From contig NZ_SODM01000002.1 of NCBI RefSeq assembly GCF_004368785.1, forward strand, positions 874,956 through 938,955: 64,000 nucleotides of DNA, written 5' to 3'. Shown piece by piece: positions 15,715-24,910 of this stretch. The stretch comes from Flavobacterium sp. 270. GTDB taxonomy: Bacteria; Bacteroidota; Bacteroidia; Flavobacteriales; Flavobacteriaceae. Below the pieces are notes generated by a model. The model worked only from the letters and a program-made list of their open reading frames with translations, ran no database searches and was not told where the DNA came from. How positions within the stretch are numbered: the stretch's first letter is position 1; the number at the start of each line of letters is the position of its first letter. The position numbers were made by a program, and so were the translations under genes.

Positions 15715-17271
15715 ATGGGACACAAAAAGCTTCATATCGTTTTCTTTTTTCTTGCTTTTGCGGGTAGCGGAATTTCTCAAAACAAAATCAATCTTTTCTC
15801 AGAAATCAATTATAATTCTATTCCGGCCGTAGCTTTAAACGAATACAAATCGGTTCAGGAGCGTGACAGCAGATTTCAAAACCCAAATATTGCATTGGGA
15901 GTTGGAATTTCTGGTGGCGGATCGAGAGCGCAGTTTTTTAGTATGGGCGTTCTTTTAGGATTAGAAGAAATTCAGGAAAATAATACGCAACGCAATTTTT
16001 TAAACGAAGTCGATTATTTTTCTACCGTTTCCGGAGGTTGTTATTCTGCCGGATATTATTTAACAATTCTAAAAAACAAATTACAACACGATAACTGTAG
16101 TTTCAATGAATTTTACTTTTCTAAAGCAGATGCGTTTAAATCTGATGTAAATAAATCGGCAACTTTATTTTCTCTTCTCAATAATAGCAGAAACGAAAAA
16201 GGCGAAAAAGTCTCTATGACACAGCGATTGGATTTAGAAGTTTTGCAATACGACAGCACAAATCCTGAAAACCCGGATAAGTTTAATACTCAAATGCTGT
16301 TGTCTGATTTTTTTATTCCTAAAGAAAGCAGCAAAAATCCTCAATTGCCAATAATGGTTGCCAACGGAACGGCTTATAACAATGGCGAGCGATTTCCGTT
16401 TATGCCTCATGTTATAAGGGCATTAAAGATCAATTCGTCTTTGGCTCCAAATAAAGCAGATCTTCCGCTTGACGGGAATCAGATTAATAATGGTTATGAT
16501 TTTCCGCTGACGTATGCTATTACGGCGAGTTCTGCTTTTCCTGGTGTGTTGCCAAAAACAAAATTCGGAATCAAAAATCAAGATAAAATATTATGTGTTA
16601 TAGATGGCGGTGCTTCTGATAATACGGGATATGAAACTTTATTAGAACTGCTTAACAAAGATTCTAGAGTTGATAATAAAAATAAAAAAGCACTTTTTAT
16701 TGATTGTTTAGGACAAGGAAAGAAGGCACCTTTTATTAATGATGAAAAAATCAGGCTGCTTTCTTTATTAGAAACAGCTTCATTATATACTGTTCAAACA
16801 CGATATATTACTTTTGAAAGGGATGTTGAAAATGTTTTGGAACGATATAAAATTCCAACTTCCAATTATCAGGTTATTGGTTTTACAACGCTGCGAGATC
16901 ATTTATTAAAACTAAAGAAAGATCAGGATTATGAGAATCTGGTTTTGCAATTAAAAAACACCGATGACGACGAAAGCAGCTGGCTTAAACTTCACAATGA
17001 TTTTAAAGCCAAATTGGTTGCAAAGTTTGGGGCTGAAAGTTTTAAAAAAGACAAAAACAGCGAAGTGATTCTCTCAAGTTTAAGCAAAGAAAAGTTTCCG
17101 GATTTTGGCGCAAGCGAGCTTTTGATTTTATACGAATATGCCTCTCACGTAGAAACAAAACTAAAAACAACACCAGAAGAAAAAGAAATGTTATTGCTTT
17201 CAGGACGTTTCGCCGTGTTTTTAAAAACAAACGAATTAAAAGAATTGCTGGTTGAACACAAAGGATTTTAA
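15715..17271 (+). CDS. Patatin-like phospholipase
   Basis: A 518-residue exported lipid acyl hydrolase. Residues 1-22 are a signal peptide ending in GISQ. The oxyanion loop is SGGGSRA (66-72), the nucleophile S106 sits in TVSGGC, and D297 in IDGGASDN completes the Ser-Asp dyad. The nucleophile context is closer to the cPLA2/VSGG type than to the GxSxG of plant patatins. The C-terminal 180 residues are charged and helical, without a barrel like that of PlpD-type type V secreted patatins. ATG 15715 is preferred over GTG 15706. The stop lies one base from the stop of the convergent PhzF gene. Confidence 0.87.
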   Translation: MGHKKLHIVFFFLAFAGSGISQNKINLFSEINYNSIPAVALNEYKSVQERDSRFQNPNIALGVGISGGGSRAQFFSMGVLLGLEEIQENNTQRNFLNEVDYFSTVSGGCYSAGYYLTILKNKLQHDNCSFNEFYFSKADAFKSDVNKSATLFSLLNNSRNEKGEKVSMTQRLDLEVLQYDSTNPENPDKFNTQMLLSDFFIPKESSKNPQLPIMVANGTAYNNGERFPFMPHVIRALKINSSLAPNKADLPLDGNQINNGYDFPLTYAITASSAFPGVLPKTKFGIKNQDKILCVIDGGASDNTGYETLLELLNKDSRVDNKNKKALFIDCLGQGKKAPFINDEKIRLLSLLETASLYTVQTRYITFERDVENVLERYKIPTSNYQVIGFTTLRDHLLKLKKDQDYENLVLQLKNTDDDESSWLKLHNDFKAKLVAKFGAESFKKDKNSEVILSSLSKEKFPDFGASELLILYEYASHVETKLKTTPEEKEMLLLSGRFAVFLKTNELKELLVEHKGF

Positions 17272-17272
17272 T

Positions 17273-18175
17273 CTAAATATAAAGTTCACCGCGCATTGTA
17301 ATAACAGACATTCCGCCTACCAAAACATCGCGGTCACGATTCATTACTTCAATTACAGAAGGCTGGTTTAATTTGACACCCTGAAGAATTTTATATTCTT
17401 TATTAGATTGTGCATATCTGTTTTTTGTTAAAAAACCGATTAATGGCCCAGCCGCAGTACCCGTTGCAGGATCTTCTTCTATACCAATTATTGGATTAAA
17501 AAAACGTGCTTCAACAATATGATCCTCATTTTCATCCGCAATTGCAAAACAATAGAATCCTTCAAAATGATATTCTTTTGAAATTTCGATCAGCAGTTTA
17601 TTATCCGGAATACATTCATTTAGTAATTTGCTATTTCTTACCGGAACCATTGTATGCGCAACTTCTGTCTGAACTACAGTTGGAATAAGCATGTCGATTT
17701 CTAAATCTTCGATTTTAAAACCGAGAGCAATCGCTATTTTATAAGTTGGTATTTGTTGTTTTACAAGCGCTGATTTTTGATGCATCTGCACAATAGGATA
17801 ATTAGTGTCGGGATCAAAACGCACTGTTACCGGTATGGGCGAATGTTTCATTATGACATAACGATTGTTTTCATTTTGTGCATCAAAAATGGGCATCTTT
17901 TTTAATAATGCACCGCAGACCGCACCCAATAAATTGTGTCCGGCACCATCGATTTCAAAACCTATCGGAGTGAAAGAACGCACATTTAATGCTTTTTGTT
18001 TTTGAGAATAATAAACAAAGGAGGTTTCAGAATAGCCAAATTCTTTGGCAATATTTTGATAAACTTCTAATTCTAAATCACCATCTGTAAAAACTACAGA
18101 CAAAGGATTGCCTTTGTAACTGGTGTGTGAGAACACATCTAAAACGTAATATTCTAATGTTATCCTTTCGCTCAT
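17273..18175 (-). CDS. PhzF family isomerase
   Basis: A 300-residue PhzF/DapF-fold protein. The catalytic Glu is in FGYSETSFV near residue 50, followed by the family blocks HNLLGA near 80 and DPATGTAAGPL near 235. PhzF enzymes catalyse isomerisations such as that in phenazine synthesis, but stand-alone members like this one, without other phz genes, act on unknown metabolites. It is cytoplasmic, with two similar halves. It is convergent with the patatin gene, leaving no room for a terminator, so readthrough between the two is likely. No operon partner follows upstream. Confidence 0.9.
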   Translation of the reverse strand: MSERITLEYYVLDVFSHTSYKGNPLSVVFTDGDLELEVYQNIAKEFGYSETSFVYYSQKQKALNVRSFTPIGFEIDGAGHNLLGAVCGALLKKMPIFDAQNENNRYVIMKHSPIPVTVRFDPDTNYPIVQMHQKSALVKQQIPTYKIAIALGFKIEDLEIDMLIPTVVQTEVAHTMVPVRNSKLLNECIPDNKLLIEISKEYHFEGFYCFAIADENEDHIVEARFFNPIIGIEEDPATGTAAGPLIGFLTKNRYAQSNKEYKILQGVKLNQPSVIEVMNRDRDVLVGGMSVITMRGELYI

Positions 18176-18238
18176 TAACGCTCTTTTTTAAATATAGATT
18201 TCTTGAGAATAACATCTTACTTGTTGAATTTTAAAAGT

Positions 18239-18511
18239 TTACAAGTTTGCTATTGCTCTAATAATCCATAAAAGTACTACAAATAACAGAAAATAAAGCT
18301 GTACTTTGTTGACTTTTTCATTTCCGAGCTGCCGAACCAAAATTCTATCAATTAGTATGGCTATAGAAACCGGAATTAAACCGAAGAGAATATAAATTCC
18401 TAATAAGCCATCTTCTGCTGAGTTTCCAGTAATTAAGATTATGGCGTAAATAGTACCGGCGATAATTGATAAAATTCCTAATACAAACAATAGGGTAAGG
18501 TTCTTTAGCAT
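18239..18511 (-). CDS. Small membrane protein of unknown function
   Basis: A 90-residue protein with about three hydrophobic segments (5-28, 35-55 and 68-88). Residues near 57-70 are the polar LVRQLGNEKVNKVQ loop. The frame can be extended to TTG 18565, but that adds 18 polar residues before the first membrane segment; ATG 18511 is preferred. The family is not recognised. It lies alone between PhzF and a lipoprotein gene. Confidence 0.65.
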   Translation of the reverse strand: MLKNLTLLFVLGILSIIAGTIYAIILITGNSAEDGLLGIYILFGLIPVSIAILIDRILVRQLGNEKVNKVQLYFLLFVVLLWIIRAIANL

Positions 18512-18733
18512 AATGGTTCGTCTATTTTGAAAATTATTTTTGGTTGTTAGTTTATAAAAATCCAAATTATATTTGTACGATTCTATTTATTAACAGATAT
18601 GGGTTTTTATAAAAGGTTGCGTTTAGATTTATAATTTGAATAACTACTTTATACATAAACTGCAGTTTTTCATTTACATAAGAATAAATTTAAAGAAAAG
18701 AAATCACCTGTGGGTTTTTGTAGTAAAAAACTT

Positions 18734-18741
18734 TATGTTTG
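18734..18741 (+). promoter_or_regulatory. TAnnTTTG -7 box before the lipoprotein gene
   Basis: TATGTTTG is an exact match to the -7 consensus, 25 bases before the ATG. A TTG at 18718-18720 exists but at 13 bases is too close for a normal -33, so only the -7 half is supported. Confidence 0.5.
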
Positions 18742-18766
18742 CATTTGATATAAAAAAGCCATTTTA

Positions 18767-19306
18767 ATGAAAAATTTAAAAAAAATCCTGTTTTTTGCCA
18801 TTGCCATTTTCGCATTAACCTTATTCTCATCATGCAGTGCAGATAATTTTCCGAAAGGAGATGATCCAAATGAAGTTTCAAATGAAAACCCAGACGACAA
18901 TCCGATTGAAGTTCCGGGCGGGAATGAAACACAGACTGATTTTATTAAATTTAAATATAATGGAACTTCTTACTCTTTCGATCCTTCATTCTCAACTTCA
19001 TTGACTATGGATCTGTCAGGATATACAGGGATAGATGATACTTATAAAAGAGTTGCTTTATGGATGCCATTAAAACCAACAATTGGAAGCCATCCTGTAG
19101 TTTTTGATTTGTCGCATCTTGAAACAACATATCAGGCAAGTTTTTCTTTTTTGCCAGAAATTAACAACGCTAATGCAACAGCAGGAACAATTAATATTAC
19201 GCTTCTTACCAAAGAAAGGATTGAAGGTACATTTAGTTTTTCAGGAATGCAAAACGGTAAAAACTTTAGCGTTACAGATGGTAGTTTTAGTATTGAAAAA
19301 TTTTAA
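18767..19306 (+). CDS. Lipoprotein of unknown function
   Basis: A 179-residue lipoprotein. The signal peptide ends in the lipobox LFSSC, with the acylated Cys near residue 23, followed by an acidic, Pro/Asp/Glu-rich linker (about 25-55) of the kind that exports lipoproteins to the surface in flavobacteria. The remaining 120 residues form a beta-rich domain with KFKYNGTSYSFD and INITLLTKERIEGTFSFSG. Such small domains (about 100-120 residues with a GTFSF core) are common in Bacteroidota surface lipoproteins, but I cannot assign a function. The gene has its own promoter half-site and terminator. Confidence 0.8.
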   Translation: MKNLKKILFFAIAIFALTLFSSCSADNFPKGDDPNEVSNENPDDNPIEVPGGNETQTDFIKFKYNGTSYSFDPSFSTSLTMDLSGYTGIDDTYKRVALWMPLKPTIGSHPVVFDLSHLETTYQASFSFLPEINNANATAGTINITLLTKERIEGTFSFSGMQNGKNFSVTDGSFSIEKF

Positions 19307-19327
19307 TTGAAGATTTTAAATAAACAT

Positions 19328-19363
19328 AAAAAAAGCAGTAAACGAGAGTTACTGCTTTTTTTA
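19328..19363 (+). terminator. Rho-independent terminator after the lipoprotein gene
   Basis: AAAAAAGCAGTAA pairs with TTACTGCTTTTTT around a short loop, followed by a T-rich tail, 21 bases past the stop. Confidence 0.88.
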
Positions 19364-19444
19364 TTTGAGGTTAAAACACCAACTATTTCTTTTGTATATT
19401 ATTTTACCCGAAATTTGCATCAAACTCATTAAATCAAACTCAAA

Positions 19445-19984
19445 ATGGAATTCGGAAGAATCATAATTTCAGAAACCGCGGCAAACAGCGAAAATCCTCA
19501 GGACATTATTAATTCTAATATTTCTGTGATAAATCTAATGCGCGAGGAAAAAATCGACGACGATTTGATTCATGAAGATGCATTAATGAGTTATTATTTA
19601 GATTACTACACTTCAAAATATACCGAAGGCAACTTCTCAAAATTTGTTTACGATTCTAAATGGAATAAAGAACTAAACGAATTAATCGAAGAAGGTTTAG
19701 CATTAATTGGTGCCGAAAAGCATTTAGAGCTTTTTCAGGCGCAGGCCAAAAGAGTTCGTTTACTAAGCAGCGTTAAAATTGATAAATTCCTAAAAGGAAA
19801 ATACGAAGGCGTAAACCCAACAAGAGACTTGCTAAACAATGATACTTTCTTTGAATTAGAAGAGAATCTTGCAGCACTAAATGCCGATTTTCTAAAATCA
19901 CATCCCGATACCGAAGTACTTTCGGTAGACGAAATGTTTGCGGCTTTAGAAGAATTTGTTGGGCACGAAATCAAAAGAGCATAA
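19445..19984 (+). CDS. DMP19-like (DUF4375) protein
   Basis: A 179-residue acidic cytoplasmic protein, mainly helical. MSYYLDYYTSKYTEGNFSKFVYD near residues 48-70 resembles the conserved N-terminal part of DMP19-family proteins, in which a tyrosine pair precedes the G-F/Q loop. DMP19 from Neisseria is a DNA-mimic protein, and the overall acidity fits, but a role in this organism is not known. There is no signal peptide. It is convergent with the next gene (16 bases between stops). The family call is by eye and should be treated as moderate. Confidence 0.6.
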   Translation: MEFGRIIISETAANSENPQDIINSNISVINLMREEKIDDDLIHEDALMSYYLDYYTSKYTEGNFSKFVYDSKWNKELNELIEEGLALIGAEKHLELFQAQAKRVRLLSSVKIDKFLKGKYEGVNPTRDLLNNDTFFELEENLAALNADFLKSHPDTEVLSVDEMFAALEEFVGHEIKRA

Positions 19985-20000
19985 TAGGAGTTTCCTGCTA

Positions 20001-20480
20001 TTATCGCAATTCGGCATTATTAGATTCGGCATATTCAACCTGAATTTCTTTAATTGATTCGTCAAGCTCAAGTAGACTAGACAAAACTCCTTTTAGCATT
20101 ATTGCAGCTTTAGGTTCACTGTCTTTCTTTGTCAAAATATCGATATTAGCTTCTAAACCATCCATAGAATTTAAAGCAGTAGAAAACATCTCTAACATTT
20201 TTTGTCTTAAACCTTTATCATTAAGAGGAAGTAAATCCTCCACAGGTTTTTGTGCTTCAATTAGCTTTTTTCGGGTTGCATCAATCACCTTCAGCAATTG
20301 TTTTTTTGATTCTGGTTTTCCAATTAAATCTAAACTGCCGCTTAAGAATTCATTAGTAGCTTCAAAAAGTAGTTTGTGGGCATCAACGATAGTGTCGTTA
20401 TAACTTCGTGTATTAGATTGATTACAACCTGTAAACATTACAGATGCAAAAAATAGAATTAAGAGTAGTTTTCTTTTCAT
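20001..20480 (-). CDS. Lipoprotein of unknown function
   Basis: A 159-residue lipoprotein. The signal peptide runs from ATG 20480 (MKRKLLLILFFASVMFTGC) with a lipobox ending at Cys19. The mature part is largely alpha-helical with a four-helix look: VDAHKLLFEATNEFL, KKQLLKVIDATRKKLIEAQ, LRQKMLEMFSTALNSM and a final Leu-rich helix. I recognise no enzymatic motif. An upstream in-frame TTG at 20540 is not used because the lipoprotein signal would then be internal. It is transcribed away from serS across a 307-base spacer. Confidence 0.75.
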   Translation of the reverse strand: MKRKLLLILFFASVMFTGCNQSNTRSYNDTIVDAHKLLFEATNEFLSGSLDLIGKPESKKQLLKVIDATRKKLIEAQKPVEDLLPLNDKGLRQKMLEMFSTALNSMDGLEANIDILTKKDSEPKAAIMLKGVLSSLLELDESIKEIQVEYAESNNAELR

Positions 20481-20787
20481 AGGTTTAATCTTTGTAAAAT
20501 TGGTTAATGAACAAATGTATCGATTTGATTTTGAGAGCAAATATTTTTAATATAATTTTTTTGAAAATAATTTGTATCGAAATAATTAAGAAAGAAAGTT
20601 TCATTTCGATCTAGTATTTCATCTGGAAAAATTGCCGTTTATATTTAAAAACAATAACAAATACAATTTTTTTAAGATCATTTAGAATAATTAAACTTTC
20701 CGTAGTAAACTTTGTCCGAATCTTAACAAACATTTCCTTAAATTTGCTTCCATTATAAAAAAATACAATAGTTACAAAAATCAAGCT
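20481..20787. other. Divergent intergenic region, lipoprotein / serS
   Basis: This 307-base AT-rich spacer holds the promoters of two divergent genes. On the plus strand a -7 box TAAATTTG is at 20739-20746. I see no open frame, hairpin, T-box or other recognisable leader structure. Confidence 0.6.
20739..20746 (+). promoter_or_regulatory. TAnnTTTG -7 box of serS
   Basis: TAAATTTG matches the consensus exactly, 41 bases before the serS ATG. TTTG at 20711-20714 could be the -33, although the gap of 24 bases is slightly longer than the usual 17-23. Confidence 0.55.
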
Positions 20788-22059
20788 ATGTTACAAATCG
20801 CATTTATTAGAGAAAATCAGGAGAAAGTAATCAAGGCTTTAGCAAAACGAAATATCGATGCTAAAAGCGTTGTTGAAGAAGTGGTGCAATTAGATGAAAA
20901 CCGTCGCGCTGCGCAGGTAGAATTAGACAATACTTTATCAGAATCTAATAAATTATCCAAAGATATAGGCGAATTAATGAAAGCCGGAGAGAAATCTAAA
21001 GCTGCAATCTTAAAAGAAAAAACAGTTTCATTAAAAGAAAAAAGCAAAGAATTGAGCGAAAAAGCAGAAGCTTTGGCTGCTGAATTGACCAATAAATTAT
21101 ACACATTACCAAATCTTCCGGCAGATATTGTTCCCGAAGGAAAAACGCCAGACGACAATCTAAACGTTTTTGAAGAAGGAGATATTCCGGTTTTGCATGA
21201 AGGTGCACAACCGCATTGGGAATTGGTAAAAAAATACGACATCATCGATTTTGAATTGGGTGTAAAAATTACAGGCGCAGGTTTTCCGGTTTATAAAGGA
21301 AAAGGTGCTCGTTTACAGCGTGCGTTAATCAATTATTTTTTAGATAAAAATGCTGCTGCAGGTTATAATGAAGTACAAGTGCCTCATTTGGTAAACGAAG
21401 CTTCAGGTTACGGAACAGGACAATTGCCAGACAAAGAAGGACAAATGTATCATTCTACAATTGATGATTTATATTTGATTCCAACTGCTGAGGTTCCGGT
21501 TACGAATTTGTTTCGTGATGTAATTTTAAACGAAAGCGAACTGCCAGTATTACATACAGCTTATACGCCATGTTTCCGTCGTGAAGCAGGTTCTTACGGC
21601 GCGCACGTTCGCGGATTAAACCGTTTACACCAATTTGATAAAGTAGAAATTGTTCGTATCGAGCACCCAGATAATTCATATGCTGCGCTTGACGGAATGG
21701 TGGAGCATGTTAAAAATATTTTGCAAGAATTGAAATTGCCATACAGAATTTTACGTCTTTGTGGTGGCGATATGGGTTTCACATCTGCTTTGACATATGA
21801 TTTTGAAGTATTTTCTACAGCGCAGGATCGTTGGTTAGAAATTAGTTCAGTTTCTAACTTTGAAACTTTTCAGGCAAATCGCTTGAAATTACGTTTCAGA
21901 GACAAAGACGGAAAAAACCAATTGGCTCACACACTTAATGGAAGTTCATTAGCATTGCCAAGAGTTTTGGCTGGAATTTTAGAAAACTACCAAACTCCGG
22001 AAGGAATCGTAATTCCAGAAGTTTTACGTCCGTACTGTGGATTTGATATTATAAATTAA
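20788..22059 (+). CDS. serS: Seryl-tRNA synthetase
   Basis: A 423-residue class II synthetase. Residues 1-105 are the long antiparallel coiled coil that grips the tRNA-Ser variable arm (repeated KEKS/LKEK heptads). The catalytic domain has motif 2 at FRREAGSYG and motif 3 at LNGSSLALPRVLAGILENYQ. Length and order are standard for the bacterial enzyme. It acts in the cytoplasm on tRNA-Ser and also primes tRNA-Sec where present. A -7 promoter box precedes it and a hairpin terminator follows. Confidence 0.98.
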   Translation: MLQIAFIRENQEKVIKALAKRNIDAKSVVEEVVQLDENRRAAQVELDNTLSESNKLSKDIGELMKAGEKSKAAILKEKTVSLKEKSKELSEKAEALAAELTNKLYTLPNLPADIVPEGKTPDDNLNVFEEGDIPVLHEGAQPHWELVKKYDIIDFELGVKITGAGFPVYKGKGARLQRALINYFLDKNAAAGYNEVQVPHLVNEASGYGTGQLPDKEGQMYHSTIDDLYLIPTAEVPVTNLFRDVILNESELPVLHTAYTPCFRREAGSYGAHVRGLNRLHQFDKVEIVRIEHPDNSYAALDGMVEHVKNILQELKLPYRILRLCGGDMGFTSALTYDFEVFSTAQDRWLEISSVSNFETFQANRLKLRFRDKDGKNQLAHTLNGSSLALPRVLAGILENYQTPEGIVIPEVLRPYCGFDIIN

Positions 22060-22078
22060 GTTTTAAAACTTAGGGATT

Positions 22079-22112
22079 AACCTAACAGGTTTTAAAAGCC
22101 TGTTAGGTTTTC
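22079..22112 (+). terminator. Rho-independent terminator after serS
   Basis: AACCTAACAGG pairs perfectly with CCTGTTAGGTT, followed by TTCTT. The arms and loop (TTTTAAAAG) closely resemble the hairpin at 2268-2300, so this belongs to a repeated hairpin family that doubles as terminator. Confidence 0.75.
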
Positions 22113-22149
22113 TTAATTTTAAGCAAGAAAGAAATTAAAAAGGAACGAG

Positions 22150-22992
22150 ATGAGTGCAATAGTAAACTGGAATGTAGATCCTGTTATTTTTATGATAACA
22201 GATAGTTTTCCTCTAAAATATTATGGCGCTCTTTTTGCTATCGGATTGCTGCTGGGCTATTACATTCTAAGAAAAATCTACAAAAAAGAGCATCAATCAC
22301 TCGAAAATCTGGATAGTTTACTGGTTTATGTAATTGTCGGAACAATTTTAGGTGCAAGATTGGGACATTGTTTGTTCTACGAACCGGATTATTTTTTTAA
22401 ACATCCAATTGAAATATTACTTCCAATTCAGAAAATTGCAGGAACTTATCAATTTGTTGGATATTCGGGTTTAGCAAGTCACGGCGGAACCATTGGCGTT
22501 TTGATTGCTATCATTTTATATTGTAGAAAATTTAAAGTTCAATTGTTTTGGCTTTTAGACAGAATGGCTGTTGGAGTTCCTGTTTCCGGCGCTTTTATTA
22601 GATTTGGAAATTTTATGAATTCTGAAATTTATGGAAAACCAACCAACGGAAATTGGGGCGTTGTTTTTCAAAGAGACGATCTGATTCCGAGGCATCCTAC
22701 ACAATTATACGAAGCATTTGCTTACTTATTGATTTGTGGAATTTTATATTTTATGTACAAATCTGAATCAATTAGAAAATCACAAGGATTAATTTTCGGA
22801 TGTTTCTTAACTTTATTGTTTCTCGCCAGATTTATTATTGAATTTTTTAAGGAAAATCAGGAAAGTTTTGAAGATAATATGATCATAAATATGGGACAAA
22901 TTTTAAGTATTCCCTTTATTTTAATTGGTTTAGCTTTGATTGTCTGGAAATCCAGAGCAAATAATAACACGTTGAATATTGATAATGTATAA
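22150..22992 (+). CDS. lgt: Prolipoprotein diacylglyceryl transferase
   Basis: A 280-residue inner-membrane enzyme that moves diacylglycerol from phosphatidylglycerol to the lipobox Cys of prolipoproteins, the first step in lipoprotein maturation. It has about seven membrane segments. Family blocks are GARLGHCLFY near residue 70, the SHGGTIG loop near 110 and RFGNFMNSEIYGKPT near 150, corresponding to the Lgt signature (Arg and Asn essential in E. coli). It is followed 48 bases later by a TPR protein, perhaps in the same transcript. The window encodes several lipoproteins that would be its substrates. Confidence 0.96.
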   Translation: MSAIVNWNVDPVIFMITDSFPLKYYGALFAIGLLLGYYILRKIYKKEHQSLENLDSLLVYVIVGTILGARLGHCLFYEPDYFFKHPIEILLPIQKIAGTYQFVGYSGLASHGGTIGVLIAIILYCRKFKVQLFWLLDRMAVGVPVSGAFIRFGNFMNSEIYGKPTNGNWGVVFQRDDLIPRHPTQLYEAFAYLLICGILYFMYKSESIRKSQGLIFGCFLTLLFLARFIIEFFKENQESFEDNMIINMGQILSIPFILIGLALIVWKSRANNNTLNIDNV

Positions 22993-23040
22993 TTAATCAG
23001 CTAATTGCGATTGAATAAATACCACTTTAAAAACTGAAAT

Positions 23041-24822
23041 ATGAAAAACATCTTTATCTATATCGTTTTGTTGTGGTCTACTTTTGCATTAGCTCAAAAC
23101 GAGCAACTGGCTCAATATTACTACGATAAAGGCGATTTTGAAAAAGCTAAAATCAGTTACGAACAGCTTTTAAACGCTTCGCCATCCAATACACAATATT
23201 TTTTACGAACTGTCGATTGTTATCAGCAGTTACAGCAATTTGATATTGCACAAAAAGCAATTCAGGAAAGATATAATAGATACAAACAAGGCGTTTTTTT
23301 AGTTGAATTGGGATATAACTTTCAATTGCAAAAAAACGAAGCCAAAGCCAAAAGTTACTACGAGCAGGCAATAGTTAAAATCAAAGAAAATCCAAATGAC
23401 GTTTACGGAATCGGAAATTCTTTTGAGAAAAAAGTATTGTTGGAATATGCTTTAAAAGCGTATCAGACAGCAATGGAAATGCAGCCGAATTACAATTTCA
23501 ATTTCCAAATCGGAATGTTGTACGGTCAGTTAGGAAAAACCGATCAGATGATTGATCTTCTGTTGACCGAATCGTATACGAATCAACAAAATTCAAATTT
23601 AATTCAAACACAATTATCTCGTTTCATGAATGGAGAAACAGATAATACTGCTTTTAAAGATGCGATGCGAAAAGCATTAATCCTGAGAACTCAAAAAGAT
23701 CAGGATGTATTTTGGAATCATTATTTGAGTTGGTTTTATGTACAACAGAAAGAATTTGGTAAAGCATTTATTCAGGAAAAGGCCATTTACAAAAGAGAAC
23801 CAGAATCGTTGATGAGCATTGTAAATCTTAGTCAATTTGCATTGAATGAAGATGACACCGAAACAGCAACAGAAATCCTGAATTTTATTCTTCTTAATAC
23901 CAAAGATTTAGATTTGCTGATTCAGTCAAACGCACGTTTGATGGAGATTAAAATTGCAAAAGCACAAGAAAAAGATTATCCGGCAATTAATACTGAATTG
24001 CAACAATTGCTGGTAACCTATGAAATCTCGCCTTTTACCTTATCTTTGCAAATAATACAAGCGCACTTTCTGGCTTTTAATTTAAAAAAACCAGATGAAG
24101 GCAAGGAAATTATAAAAAAAGCGCTGGATCTTAATCTAAATGATTATCAAAGGGCAGATGCTAAGATGGAACTGGGAGATATTTTACTTTTAGAAGAAAA
24201 ATTCAATCAGGCGCTGATTTATTATTCGCAGATTCAATTGGATCTAAAGAATGATGTCATGTCGCACGAAGCAAGCCTAAAAGCAGCAAAAACAAGTTAT
24301 TATAAAACAGATTTTGAGTGGGCTTTAAAACAATTCAAAGAATTAAAGTCGGCAAACACACAATTGATTGCCAACGATGCTTTGGAATATTTTTTATTGA
24401 TAAATGATAATACAGTTGCAGATTCAACACAAACAGCCTTAAAGCAATTTGCAAAAGGCGATTTTCTAATTTATCAAAACAAGAAAACCGAAGCTATAGC
24501 TCAGTTTCAGAGTATTTTGAAGAATTTTAAAGGACAGGAAATAGAAGCTGTTACAATGTTGCGTTTAGGAAAAATATACGAAAGTCAAAAAGATTTTGCT
24601 TCGGCTTTAAGTCAATACCAGCAGATCATTGACAATCATAGCGACGGAATTTATGTAGATGAAGCGTTGTTCTTTTCTGCAGAAATTTACAACGACGAAT
24701 TAAAAGATGTAGAAAAGGCGAAGCCTTTATACGAAAAAGTAATATTCAATCATCAGGACAGTATTTACTTTGTTGATGCAAGAAAAAAATACCGCGAGTT
24801 AAGAGGAGATAAAAATTTGTAA
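23041..24822 (+). CDS. Exported tetratricopeptide repeat protein
   Basis: A 593-residue protein with a signal peptide (1-18, ending FALAQ) and many TPR-like helix pairs throughout, e.g. AQYYYDKGDFEKAKISYEQLL near 24, KAKSYYEQAIVKIKENP near 100, and three clearer repeats at the C-terminus (about 475-590) resembling the YbgF/Tol-Pal type AIAQFQSILKNFK / ALSQYQQIIDNH / KAKPLYEKVIFNHQ. It is probably periplasmic and a scaffold for protein contacts. Comparable large TPR proteins in Bacteroidota have been linked to envelope assembly, but no specific role can be given. It may share a transcript with lgt. Confidence 0.85.
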   Translation: MKNIFIYIVLLWSTFALAQNEQLAQYYYDKGDFEKAKISYEQLLNASPSNTQYFLRTVDCYQQLQQFDIAQKAIQERYNRYKQGVFLVELGYNFQLQKNEAKAKSYYEQAIVKIKENPNDVYGIGNSFEKKVLLEYALKAYQTAMEMQPNYNFNFQIGMLYGQLGKTDQMIDLLLTESYTNQQNSNLIQTQLSRFMNGETDNTAFKDAMRKALILRTQKDQDVFWNHYLSWFYVQQKEFGKAFIQEKAIYKREPESLMSIVNLSQFALNEDDTETATEILNFILLNTKDLDLLIQSNARLMEIKIAKAQEKDYPAINTELQQLLVTYEISPFTLSLQIIQAHFLAFNLKKPDEGKEIIKKALDLNLNDYQRADAKMELGDILLLEEKFNQALIYYSQIQLDLKNDVMSHEASLKAAKTSYYKTDFEWALKQFKELKSANTQLIANDALEYFLLINDNTVADSTQTALKQFAKGDFLIYQNKKTEAIAQFQSILKNFKGQEIEAVTMLRLGKIYESQKDFASALSQYQQIIDNHSDGIYVDEALFFSAEIYNDELKDVEKAKPLYEKVIFNHQDSIYFVDARKKYRELRGDKNL

Positions 24823-24828
24823 AAAAAT

Positions 24829-24908
24829 AAATTCCAAATTTTAAATCTCAAATTCCAAAGAGAAAGAGCTTAGAAACTTAGACTCTCAGAACCTTAGAAC
24901 CTTAAAAA
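24829..24908. repeat. Repeated words in the DUF4286 leader
   Basis: ATTCCAAATTTTAAATCTCAAATTCC is followed by a run of CTTAGA-type words (GCTTAGAAACTTAGACTCTC, then AGAACCTTAGAACCTT) ending three bases before the DUF4286 ATG. The same CTTAGAA tract, ending ACCTTAAAAAA, stands directly before the aldo/keto reductase ATG at 36789. Confidence 0.6.
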
Positions 24909-24910
24909 AA

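Noticed and set aside
20481..20787. T-box or other amino-acid leader before serS
   Set aside because: No specifier loop, T-box bulge or leader terminator is visible; T-boxes are a Firmicutes feature.
20817..21245. 142-residue minus-strand frame inside serS
   Set aside because: A Ser/Phe-rich mirror of the serS coiled-coil codons; no promoter, start context or family match.
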